From Phocaeicola_A sp964444735 (GTDB lineage: Bacteria > Bacteroidota > Bacteroidia > Bacteroidales > Bacteroidaceae), in contig CAYUIJ010000095.1 of the NCBI GenBank assembly GCA_964444735.1, forward strand, positions 1 to 7,072: DNA of 7,072 nucleotides, written 5' to 3'. The position numbers and the translations under genes were made by a program. This document shows, piece after piece, positions 1 to 7,021 of the stretch; within the stretch, counting starts at the first letter, position 1, and every line of letters begins with the position of its first letter. The notes under the pieces were generated by a model. The model was given only the letters and a program-made list of their open reading frames with translations. It was not told the origin of the DNA and searched no databases.

Positions 1-1771
1 GACGGTGTTCAATATCAACATGAAAGTCGATTATCAGATTTTTAAAGACCTGACATTTTCCGTACGTGGGACTTTTGGCCGGACCACCGCGAAGCGTGAC
101 CAGTATTGGCCCAGAGGCACCTATATAGGAGATTCGTACAAGGGCCAGGCATACTGGGCGTACCATGTTGTGATGGACTATCTGACGGATTACATGCTGA
201 ACTACAGCAAAAAGAAAGGACGGCACAGTATCTACGCCACAGCCGCCTATTCATGGCAGCAGTTCTATGATCATTCGGCAAGCGAGGTCAGCCGGAACTT
301 CCCCAATGACAAGCTGACGTTTCATAATATGCAGAGCGCGCTGAACCCCAGCATAATGACGACAGGGTATACCGATCATGCGCTGGCTTCTTTTATCGGC
401 CGTGCCATCTATTCCTATGACAGGCGCTATGTGTTTACGGTAACCGGCCGGTATGACGGATCGAGCCGTCTGGCATCCGGCCATAAGTGGGATTTCTTCC
501 CGTCGGCCAGCTTTGTGTGGAATGTCACCAACGAAAAGTTCATGCGGCCGGCAGAGAGGATACTTTCTAATCTGAGGCTGAGGGCCAGCTGGGGGATAAC
601 CGGCAACGAGAGTGTCGGCGTGGGAGATACCCAGGCTCAATTGGCGTTGGGCAACGTGGTGTTCGGCCAGGAGAGTTACAAGGGCTATGTACAGAGTTCG
701 ATTGGAAATTCCCGTCTGAAGTGGGAGAGAACCGGACAGTTCAACATAGGGATCGATATCGGGCTGTTCAGGCGAAGGCTGAATATCACCGCCGATGCCT
801 ATTATAAGACAACAAAGGATCTGCTTCTGAATCGCCCGCTTCCCGGTTCGGCCACTTATGGCAGCTATATGGTGAACGGCGGGGAAATCCGTAACAAGGG
901 GATTGATCTGGAGATAGACGGCCGCGTAATCAGCAGAAAAGACATAGACTGGTCATTGAACGGCAACATCTCCTTTTGCGACAACAAGATAGTGAGCCTG
1001 GGCGGATATGGCAATGTTTACGGGCCGGATATGATATCACACGGTGTCTTCGCGTTAAACCAGCCTGTGAATGTGGGGATGGTCGGATCCGAGGTAGGCG
1101 CGTTCTACGGGTATCAGACGGCCGGTGTGTTCCAGAACTGGGCTGAGGTGAACGCGCATCCTGACAGGCTGACGGCCTTTCCCGGAAAGGTGGTTTTTGT
1201 CGACCGGAACGGGGACGGAAAAANNNNNNNNNNGAACGACAAGACCGTTATCGGGTCTTCAATGCCTGACTTTACATACGGATTCGGCACGACTTTCAGC
1301 TATAAGAACCTGAGTGTTTCGGCCGTGTTCGTGGGAAGTGTGGGCAACGACCTGTTAAACCTGAACCTGTGGTCAACGGCGGTGCTGAACAAGATTGGAA
1401 ACAGCAATGTGCTGGCCGGCGCGTACAAGAACCGCTGGCAGGGGGCGGGTACGGGCAATGATGTCATCCCGGCTCCCACCTATGAGGAAAGCTATCTGAA
1501 CCAAAGGCTGCCCGATTGGATGGTGGAAGACGCTTCCTATCTCCGGCTTCAGAATCTGACGGTGTCCTATTCGCTGGACATGCCTAAGGGATGGGGAGTG
1601 AAAAACGCGAAGCTTTTCGTAACGGGTACGAACCTGTTCACAGTCACGGACTATTCAGGCTATGATCCGGCCATCAGCGCTTTTGGTGACAGTGCCCTGA
1701 ACCAGGGAATCGATTTGGGAACGATACCTGCTGCGCGCACCGTTTCGGTAGGCGTGGATTTGACTTTTTAA
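1..1771 (+). CDS. SusC-like TonB-dependent outer-membrane transporter, C-terminal part (5' truncated by window edge)
   Basis: Beta-barrel part of a SusC/RagA-family TonB-dependent receptor, which imports oligosaccharides through the outer membrane with a SusD partner as lid. The first full codon starts at base 2 and the frame is open to the window edge. GTG at 5 is an internal Val, so the signal peptide, carboxypeptidase-like domain and plug lie upstream. Numbering from base 5, family hallmarks are YDGSSRLASGHKWDFFPSAS (150-169), LRLRASWGITGN (190-201), NGGEIRNKGIDLEI (291-304), the EF-hand-like VDRNGDGK (399-406), then after the gap NDKTVIGSSMPDFTYGF, LPDWMVEDASYLRLQNLTVS and VTGTNLFTVTDYSGYDP. 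It ends in LTF; a terminal Phe is usual for BAM-assembled barrels. A 10-N gap at 1224-1233 leaves the frame intact. susD follows after 28 bases, so the two are surely co-transcribed. Family certain, substrate unknown. Confidence 0.96.
   Translation, partial: TVFNINMKVDYQIFKDLTFSVRGTFGRTTAKRDQYWPRGTYIGDSYKGQAYWAYHVVMDYLTDYMLNYSKKKGRHSIYATAAYSWQQFYDHSASEVSRNFPNDKLTFHNMQSALNPSIMTTGYTDHALASFIGRAIYSYDRRYVFTVTGRYDGSSRLASGHKWDFFPSASFVWNVTNEKFMRPAERILSNLRLRASWGITGNESVGVGDTQAQLALGNVVFGQESYKGYVQSSIGNSRLKWERTGQFNIGIDIGLFRRRLNITADAYYKTTKDLLLNRPLPGSATYGSYMVNGGEIRNKGIDLEIDGRVISRKDIDWSLNGNISFCDNKIVSLGGYGNVYGPDMISHGVFALNQPVNVGMVGSEVGAFYGYQTAGVFQNWAEVNAHPDRLTAFPGKVVFVDRNGDGKXXXXNDKTVIGSSMPDFTYGFGTTFSYKNLSVSAVFVGSVGNDLLNLNLWSTAVLNKIGNSNVLAGAYKNRWQGAGTGNDVIPAPTYEESYLNQRLPDWMVEDASYLRLQNLTVSYSLDMPKGWGVKNAKLFVTGTNLFTVTDYSGYDPAISAFGDSALNQGIDLGTIPAARTVSVGVDLTF
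1224..1233. other. Assembly gap (10 N) inside the susC-like gene
   Basis: Ten N directly after the codons for VDRNGDGK and before NDKTVIG. The frame on both sides agrees if the true gap length is 1 modulo 3, so 10 is acceptable. SusC relatives often have three residues here (for example GKIDENDRTVIG), which would need 7 missing bases; four residues are also possible. The missing piece is the end of the conserved acidic loop, not a domain. Confidence 0.95.
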
Positions 1772-1799
1772 TAACAAATAAAAGCACATACAATCAATT

Positions 1800-3572
1800 A
1801 TGAAAAATAAGATAAAGACAGTTGCTTTTGGGCTGGCGCTTCTCTTTCTTGGTCTTGTGTCCCGGTCATGTCTGGACGAGGATTTACCCGCGACAGCCAC
1901 GTTGGACGACATTGAAGACGCGGATGACATCAATATGCTGGCTATGGGAATGTACTCCGCGCTTAGCAGCCCTGATGCCTTTAAGGTATACGGTTTCTTC
2001 ATGCTGGCATCATCCGGTGACGATCTGTTCGGAAGTCAGACATACGGATTCGGTGACAGGACATTCAGTGCGGTCCAGACATCCAATATGTGGGATGCGC
2101 TGTACAAGACCATCGGGAGGGCCAATACCGTGCTGCAGATGGCTGATAGGGTGGGTGTCACTTCCCCTGACACCGCGGCGTTGGACCGGTACCGGGGTGA
2201 AGCCCGCTTCGTGCGCGCCTTTTGTTACTATTATTTGGTCCAGATGTTCGGGGCTGTTCCCATGCGTCTGGATCCCTTTACCGAATACAGCCCGGTTGAC
2301 GCTCCGCGTGCGGATGTGGAAAAGGTATACCGGCAGATCTTCGATGATCTTGCCTTTGCCAACCGGTATTGCCCGTCTGTCAGCGCCATGCAGGCTACCG
2401 ATATCGGCCGTGCTACAAAGGGTGCCGCCCGGGCGCTGGCGGCAAGCGCGAGCCTGGTTTTTGCCAACTGGCTCGATCTCAACCATACGACCGATTATGA
2501 GACACGTGATAAAGACTATTACTATAGCCAAAGCATTCAGTGGTGCGATTCGGTGATTGGGTCGGGAGAATATTCGTTGTTTGATGACTATGCCTATCTT
2601 TGGAATGTGACAAACGAGCCTTCCTTGCACAAAGAGGTGATTTATAGCATTCAGTTCGCTGTTGACCAGCTCGCCACGGGCGCGGGTTCTTCAGGATCGG
2701 AATTCGCTTTCCGGTATCTTCCTGAAAATTATCCGAATGGTGTGGGAAGTTTCGAGGCATCGGGCTATTTTACGGTATACCCCGGTTTCATCAATGACTA
2801 TTGGACGGATAAGACGTATGCGCGGCTGGGAGCGCGCAATAATGCGGACTCTTATCCGAGTGACACGGTAGACTACCGTCTTGAGATGTCATTCCTGACA
2901 CAATGGACCGACAGCTTGGGACGTTATGTCAATGCCTGTCCTTTTCCGCATGCGGAAAACGCGCCAGGCAGACGTAATAACGGACTGAACAGTGTCGCGA
3001 AATATAAAGATCCCGGCAGCAGGGACAAACGAAATTCCGGGAATGATCTTGATATTTTCCGGTATTCGGAGATCTATCTGATCCGGGCCGAGGCCGAAGC
3101 CGAACTGGGTAATTTGGCGAAAGCGGTCGAAGACCTGAATGTTGTCCGCAGGCGTGCACGCCGGCGCGGGACGGCGGATGATGACTATTCTCCGGTTCCC
3201 AGTCTGCTGACCGTAGACGAGGTTAAAGATGCGGGGGCTTTCCGGACGGTTCTGCTGAAAGAGCGCGGCCTTGAGCTGGTGGGTGAGTGCAAGCGGTGGC
3301 TCGATCTGGTCCGCATGAAGAGCCCCGATGGCACTGAGACGATGTATGAATACCGGTTTTCCCAAATGTCTGACCAGAAAAAATATTCACGCATCCCGCC
3401 TGAGTATGACAGGGATACATATTCGTGGTTGAATGCAAGTTATATCAACTGGGATGCCGTTAAAAACGTTGTGGAATATACACGGAAGCCCAACAGGTTC
3501 CTGCTTTTCCCGATACCAGAATCCGAGATGACGAACAATCCCGGCATTGTGCGGAACAATCCGGGATGGTGA
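1800..3572 (+). CDS. SusD-like (RagB/SusD family) surface glycan-binding lipoprotein
   Basis: Complete 590-residue SusD-family lipoprotein, which caps the SusC barrel at the cell surface and binds the glycan. Start ATG 1800 gives a signal peptide MKNKIKTVAFGLALLFLG and Cys24 as the likely lipidated residue. The box before it (LVSRSC) is atypical, with Arg at -2. CLDEDLP follows, an acidic stretch resembling the Bacteroidota lipoprotein export signal. Family marks: YRGEARFVRAFCYYYLVQMFG (about 131-151, TPR-like helix), GRATKGAARALAASASLVFA (203-222), YSEIYLIRAEAEAELG (422-437), LNVVRRRA (446-453), KERGLELVGECKRWLDLVRM (487-506) and the C-terminal FPIPESEMTNNPGIVRNNPGW. Length is typical for the family. 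The gene lies 28 bases after the susC-like stop; the leader is AT-rich without a Shine-Dalgarno sequence, usual in this phylum. Binding specificity cannot be read from the sequence. Confidence 0.97.
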   Translation: MKNKIKTVAFGLALLFLGLVSRSCLDEDLPATATLDDIEDADDINMLAMGMYSALSSPDAFKVYGFFMLASSGDDLFGSQTYGFGDRTFSAVQTSNMWDALYKTIGRANTVLQMADRVGVTSPDTAALDRYRGEARFVRAFCYYYLVQMFGAVPMRLDPFTEYSPVDAPRADVEKVYRQIFDDLAFANRYCPSVSAMQATDIGRATKGAARALAASASLVFANWLDLNHTTDYETRDKDYYYSQSIQWCDSVIGSGEYSLFDDYAYLWNVTNEPSLHKEVIYSIQFAVDQLATGAGSSGSEFAFRYLPENYPNGVGSFEASGYFTVYPGFINDYWTDKTYARLGARNNADSYPSDTVDYRLEMSFLTQWTDSLGRYVNACPFPHAENAPGRRNNGLNSVAKYKDPGSRDKRNSGNDLDIFRYSEIYLIRAEAEAELGNLAKAVEDLNVVRRRARRRGTADDDYSPVPSLLTVDEVKDAGAFRTVLLKERGLELVGECKRWLDLVRMKSPDGTETMYEYRFSQMSDQKKYSRIPPEYDRDTYSWLNASYINWDAVKNVVEYTRKPNRFLLFPIPESEMTNNPGIVRNNPGW

Positions 3573-3660
3573 CGTATCCTGGGCGCTTGCAAGCCACCGG
3601 GCATTTGATTTTAGAATAGTTGTGAGATAAGGAATGTTTATTCATTTTAGACATAGTTGT
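3573..3660 (+). promoter_or_regulatory. Intergenic leader between susD-like gene and the fimbrillin-like lipoprotein gene
   Basis: An 88-base spacer, much longer than the 28-base susC-susD spacer or the overlap that follows. Its first ~30 bases are GC-rich and the rest AT-rich. I see no convincing hairpin with a T-run, and no good Bacteroides -33 TTTG / -7 TAnnTTTG pair: a TTTG at 3604-3607 has no -7 partner at proper spacing. Its main structure is the imperfect direct repeat listed separately. It may act as a 5' leader or RNA processing site that adjusts gene 3 and 4 expression; that is inference. Confidence 0.35.
3605..3660 (+). repeat. Imperfect direct repeat, two copies, ending at the ATG of the lipoprotein gene
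   Basis: Copy 1 lies at 3605-3623 and copy 2 at 3641-3660. The core reads ATTTTAGAATAGTTGT in copy 1 and ATTTTAGACATAGTTGT in copy 2, differing by one inserted C. Flanking TT also matches, with one mismatched base. The copies start 36 bases apart, and copy 2 ends immediately before ATG 3661. The repeat is seen directly. Whether it is a protein site, an RNA element or a chance local duplication is not known. Confidence 0.7.
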
Positions 3661-5145
3661 ATGAAAAAAGTATTGTTTTTTTTGGCCTTGTGCGCGTTTG
3701 CCTTGGCGGGTGCGGGGTGCGATGATTCCGATGACAAAGGCGGCGAGGCTGTTTATGACACTTCCGGGATAAACTTCACGGGGATGCTGGATGGTGGTCA
3801 TGACGCATGGGAAGAGGGAGGCGAAATCAGTGTTTTCGCTTCCTGCACGCGCGATGGCAATCAGGACGTTCCGATGAGCGTTAATAATGACGCGAAGTAT
3901 GTAGTAACCGAAGGCGGCTCGGTAGCGAGGCTCGCAAGCTCAACCGAAAGGGATGCCGTGAGCACGGCCGGGGTGGATCAGGATTTGCGCATCTTCGCCT
4001 GTTTTCCTTATGTGGTGGCAGGTAATGCGAGGTCCGTTCCGGTGGAGGTACCTGCCCTGCAGTCCTATCCTGAAAAGGCGGCGGGCTTTTACACGGCATC
4101 CTGTTCACTGCCGGCGGCTTCGTCTGATGTGGAGCTGGATTTTCATAACATATTCGCTTTCCTGAAATTCAGAATTCCCGGTGACCTGCTTGGCGATACG
4201 GGAAATTCTGTGGTGAGGAAGATGACACTGAAGCCTGTTGTGGAGGGGAATATGCTCAATGCACTGGCGGTGAAAGGCACTTTTGACCTGACAACCAATA
4301 CGTTGAACACCGTGACCGAATCAAGGGAGATCACCGTTGATTTCGGGGAAAACGGACTTGCTCTGAGTGAGGACACCACGGAAGTACGGTTGTTGGTAAA
4401 CCCTTTCACAATACCGGAGAGCGGATTTGAGATGACGGTCTTTTACAATGAAGACGATCAAAAGTCGCAGATTATATTGGATTCGGAAGAAGACAAAGGT
4501 CAGGTAATCGAAGCGGGAAGCGAATTTTGTGTAGGACTTGACCCGTTTGTGGATCCTGTAAAAGGCGTGACATTCCCTGTAACTTTCCCGTTGGGTACTT
4601 CTGTTTTCTCGGAAAAAACGCAGCCGAAGTGGGCAGAAGAGGGTGTATGGGAATGCCGGGATCAGCCGCAGGCTTTCGCGCAGTGGCACTNNNNNNNNNN
4701 NNNNNNNNNNNNNNNNNNNNNNNNNNNNNNNATATTATCACTCATGATATGAAATTCGAGCATGGAATAAAAAACGGATACCTCAGGTTCCGGATCAAGT
4801 GTGCCGATGGATCTGTTCAGGCCGATAGTAAAAAGGCTACTGCAAAACGTAAGGCTCCGTGGTCTGGTAGCGGTTTTGAGAATGGCGCCCCGTTCTGTTT
4901 CAGGAATAAGGGGTGGGAGAAGGAAGCCATTACTGTCTCGGTTGTTCCTGCCGGATGAGGCGGACGATGGCGGATATACGGCCAGAGGCCTCTTGGAATT
5001 GCGTCCGTTCCCCAAGTTGTGGCGGATCCGGTTCCAAGAAGGCTTCAGGCAGGGATATACGGATAATCGTGAAATATTCACGGTTGCAATCCGTTTCAGA
5101 CAAGACAACGGAAATTATGCAAAACAATCATTTATAAAAAAATGA
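3661..5145 (+). CDS. Fimbrillin-like (Mfa_like) surface lipoprotein with unrecognised C-terminal region; carries an assembly gap and an apparent frameshift
   Basis: Lipoprotein probably anchored on the cell surface next to SusCD. Start ATG 3661 is chosen over ATG 3634 because it gives MKKVLFFLALCAFALAGAGC, a clean signal peptide with Cys20, followed by the acidic DDSDDK. Residues ~35-175 resemble the fimbrillin-like family: INFTG, AWEEGGEISVFA (49-60), IFACFPYVV (111-119), VPALQSYP (130-137), VELDFHNIFAFLKFRI (157-172). Such domains build fimbriae but also occur as accessory lipoproteins in PULs. From ~300 (KGVTFPVTFPLG, WECRDQPQAFAQWH) I recognise no family. After the gap the protein-like frame starts at 4732 (ITHDMKFEHGIKNGYLRFRI) and meets TGA at 4956-4958; the plausible end (PKLWRIRFQEGFRQGY, FTVAIRFRQDNGNYAKQSF) lies one frame over and stops at 5145. 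A one-base-type shift near 4945-4958 is implied. The stop overlaps the next ATG as ATGA. A glycan-binding role is inference. Confidence 0.8.
4691..4731. other. Assembly gap (41 N) inside the fimbrillin-like lipoprotein gene
   Basis: Forty-one N between CAGTGGCACT and ATATTATCACTC. If the frame reading ITHDMKFEHGIKNG after the gap is the true continuation, the real number of missing bases must be a multiple of 3, so 41 is only an estimate. The in-register continuation of the left frame hits TGA at 4750-4752, 18 bases after the gap; this stop is therefore probably an artefact of the N count. Confidence 0.9.
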
Positions 5146-6696
5146 AGAATACAAGAAAAATTGGAACAGTCTGCCTGACAGCGCTCTTTCTCGGCATGTC
5201 GGGTTGCAACGACTCAGACGATATTGTAAGTGGTGAACGGGCTTCGGAGCAGGGTCTGTCCATGACTCCTGTCGGGCAGTTGAATCAAAGGGAGGATGAA
5301 ATCAATTCGCATGCCGGTGTAACCGGCCGGTCATCGGTCAAGATGAATTACCGCACCCGCATCAATCTCTATCCGAACCTTACGGGTGGAGAATTCCCTA
5401 ATTACGCACGCCTGAAACGGCTTGCCGATGGATCGTGGATTCTTTTCACCCACGAGAGCGATGCTTCCCGTTCGGTCGGCTGGGACGTTCACTACACGAC
5501 CTCTCCGGACCTGAAAAAATGGACCTATCGTGGCATGTTGTTCGAAAGGTATCCGTTTAATACGTCCTACAACCCGAACAACAAGCGAACATTCTCGAAC
5601 GCAAACGCCATTGTGCTTTCTGACGGCGAGCTTCTGGCATTCGCGTCTTACAGAGACAACCTTGCGTACACGGATTTCAAGTACAGGAACAATTCGGGAA
5701 TCATCCTCGTGCGCAGTACGGATAACGGCAACACATGGAGCAGGCCTCAGGAGATCTACCATGGCACGAACTGGGAGCCGCATATGCTTGAGCTGCCATC
5801 GGGGGAACTCCAGTGCTACTTCACGGAAAGCCGTCCGTGGATCACGGATGACCATTCGGGAACATCGATGATCGTATCAACGGATAAAGGCAGGACTTGG
5901 ACTCCCNNNNNNNNNNATCGTGCAGTTTCCATCGGGCGAAACTCTGGTATCTTACGGACATCAAAAGCTGCTGATGCGCATCGGCGACACTGAAGCCCGT
6001 AATTTCGGAGAGCCCGTGGTATCCCTTCGAGGGACGGGCTATTGGGGGTGTATGGAATTGAACGGCAGCCACGAAGTGGTGGCCGCAATGCGCAACAGCG
6101 ATAATCCGAATGGAAAAGTCTCTGTCGAGATAGCCTGCTTCGAGCTCAATCACCGCATTTCGGCGACTTGGCGCGGTGTTGAGGTCGATGGCGACAACGG
6201 AGAGTGGGAGAAAACCGATGACGCGCTGTTTGTCGGTGAAAATTCACAGGCGCAGGCAACGCTCCGCTGTTCCTGCGATGACAAGAATGTATATTTTCTT
6301 GTGGAGGTGATGGATGAGCGGATTTCAGATGATGACTATGTGAATATTCTGCTGTCACCTGCCAATGAAGACAATGAGCTGACATCCGCCGCACGCTGCA
6401 TCTCCGTGTCAAAAGACGGGCTGAAGGGTATTAGTGCCTATGACGGCGGTGCATGGCAGGAAACGGGCATGGACGACATTGTGGTGAGGACCGCCTGTGA
6501 CGGTACGTCTTTGAGCGATGCCGATAAAGACAATGGCTACCTGATTGAGGTTGCCGTGCCCAGGTCCCGGATTGATCTTGCATCGGGTGAGATTCTTGTG
6601 AATTTCGTGCTGAACGACAGTGAGGGAGGGGAAGATGCCATCAGCCCCATGTCATCACGTGACATGTCAAAGTGGATACCTGTCACCGGACTGTGA
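5142..6696 (+). CDS. Surface lipoprotein with sialidase-superfamily beta-propeller and C-terminal CBM9-like domain (putative exo-glycosidase)
   Basis: Probable secreted glycosidase. Start ATG 5142 overlaps the previous stop (ATGA) and gives MKNTRKIGTVCLTALFLGMSGC with lipid Cys22, then NDSDD. Residues ~68-255 form propeller blades: YARLKRLADGSWILF (89-103), degenerate Asp box TSPDLKKW (120-127), NAIVLSDGELLAFASY (155-170), Asp box STDNGNTW (192-199), WEPHMLELPSGELQCYFTE (211-229), Asp box STDKGRTW (246-253). After the N gap the frame is that of 5917 onward: IVQFPSGETLVSYG, GYWGCMELNGSHEVVAAMRN. A CBM9-like domain follows (about 6178-6693): VEVDGDNGEWEK, DDKNVYFLVEVMDERI, GYLIEVAVPRSRIDL, ending KWIPVTGL. 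At least 514 residues plus the gap. The fold is confident. The type is not: no clear FRIP motif of GH33 sialidases is seen, and the WEP/LPSGELQ..YF pattern also recalls GH93-like arabinanases. The catalytic set may lie partly in the gap. Confidence 0.85.
5907..5916. other. Assembly gap (10 N) inside the propeller enzyme gene
   Basis: The left side ends on a whole codon (TP, after Asp box STDKGRTW) and the right side starts on a whole codon (IVQFPSGETL), but in a different register when 10 N are counted. The true gap must be a multiple of 3. In the same protein the distance from an Asp-box Trp to the next blade strand is 19 or 32 residues, which suggests roughly 13-26 residues are missing, or more if a whole blade is lost. 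Ten N is probably a placeholder. Confidence 0.88.
6648..6666 (+). repeat. Perfect 7-bp inverted repeat near the 3' end of the propeller gene
   Basis: CATGTCA (6648-6654), loop TCACG, TGACATG (6660-6666). It lies inside the coding sequence (codons for PMSSRDM), about 30 bases before the stop. No T-run follows, so it is not a standard intrinsic terminator. It could be chance, or a 3' mRNA structure. A shorter GTCAC/GTGAC pair (6682-6686 with 6693-6697) spans the stop codon just downstream. Confidence 0.35.
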
Positions 6697-6741
6697 CTGT
6701 GGCTTGAGCCTTTCCCTTGGAAACCATAGACGGATAAAAAG

Positions 6742-6764
6742 CGGGATTATTCTTCCGGTTTTCA
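6742..6764 (+). terminator. Weak candidate intrinsic terminator downstream of the propeller gene
   Basis: CGGGA (6742-6746), loop TTATTC, TTCCG (6753-6757), one G·U pair, then GTTTTC. The stem is only five pairs and the T-run is four bases, offset by one G. Its position 45 bases after the stop suits an operon end, which is the main reason to list it. Confidence 0.22.
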
Positions 6765-6955
6765 AGGGGAATTGCGGAATAGGCAATGTCCGGCTGACTG
6801 AATTGAGGCGTTGTAATCCGTGGTTCAAAGGCTGGGTTTTCAACTGCCGGTCCGCGTTGATAACAAAAGAGTCAAGTGCTGGAATTCATGTGGAGGAGGT
6901 TTCAGCCCGCTTGTACTCGCCATGAGGCAGGCAGATAAAGGGTTCTGCTGTCTGT

Positions 6956-6981
6956 TTTGCGGTGATATGATATAAAATTTG
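6956..6981 (+). promoter_or_regulatory. Weak candidate Bacteroides-type promoter before the gene at 7022
   Basis: TTTG at 6956-6959 and AAAATTTG at 6974-6981, one base off the Bacteroides -7 consensus TAnnTTTG, within an AT-rich stretch about 40 bases before ATG 7022. The 14-base spacing is shorter than the roughly 19-21 bases usual between the -33 and -7 elements, so only the -7 part has any weight. Confidence 0.22.
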
Positions 6982-7021
6982 GAGAGAACCCGTTGAAATT
7001 CTTAACGGATTGTTAAAAAAA

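Larger units (their letters stand above)
6697..7021. other. 325-base intergenic region with no supportable gene
   Basis: No reading frame here looks like a protein on either strand. An open stretch from 6620 to 6925 in another frame overlaps the propeller gene end and its peptide has no recognisable pattern. Composition resembles coding DNA to about 6930 and becomes AT-rich towards the next gene. Small hairpins can be drawn: TTTCC-CTT-GGAAA at 6711-6723, CGGGA/TTCCG at 6742-6757 followed by GTTTT, and GCAGA/TCTGC at 6931-6948 followed shortly by TTTT at 6955-6958. None is strong. No tRNA, riboswitch or CRISPR repeats are seen. The likely role is termination of the upstream operon plus the leader of the next gene, or simply decayed sequence. 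Confidence 0.5.

Noticed and set aside
2010..2630. Long minus-strand open frame antisense to susD
   Set aside because: It lies wholly antisense to a strong SusD coding region, with no leader and no protein-like motifs.
3634..3660. Upstream ATG 3634 as the start of the fimbrillin-like gene
   Set aside because: It adds MFIHFRHSC before the signal peptide and translates through the second repeat copy; ATG 3661 gives a normal lipoprotein signal.
4801..5145. A separate 114-codon gene starting at ATG 4801
   Set aside because: Its first ~50 residues are Arg-rich and shadow a more protein-like frame; only its end looks real, and that end is best read as the frame-shifted C-terminus of the lipoprotein.
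5142..5993. Propeller enzyme as a truncated protein stopping after the N run, or as a pseudogene
   Set aside because: The stop arises only if exactly 10 bases are missing. The other register continues directly as IVQFPSGETLVSYG and a complete CBM9-like domain.
6620..6925. Gene of about 100 codons overlapping the enzyme 3' end
   Set aside because: Half of it is out-of-frame reading of the CBM9-like domain, and the rest has no recognisable pattern, leader or family resemblance.
6991..7009. CCGTT/AACGG hairpin in the leader of the last gene as an attenuator or riboswitch
   Set aside because: Only five pairs with a nine-base loop and no supporting second structure; expected by chance.
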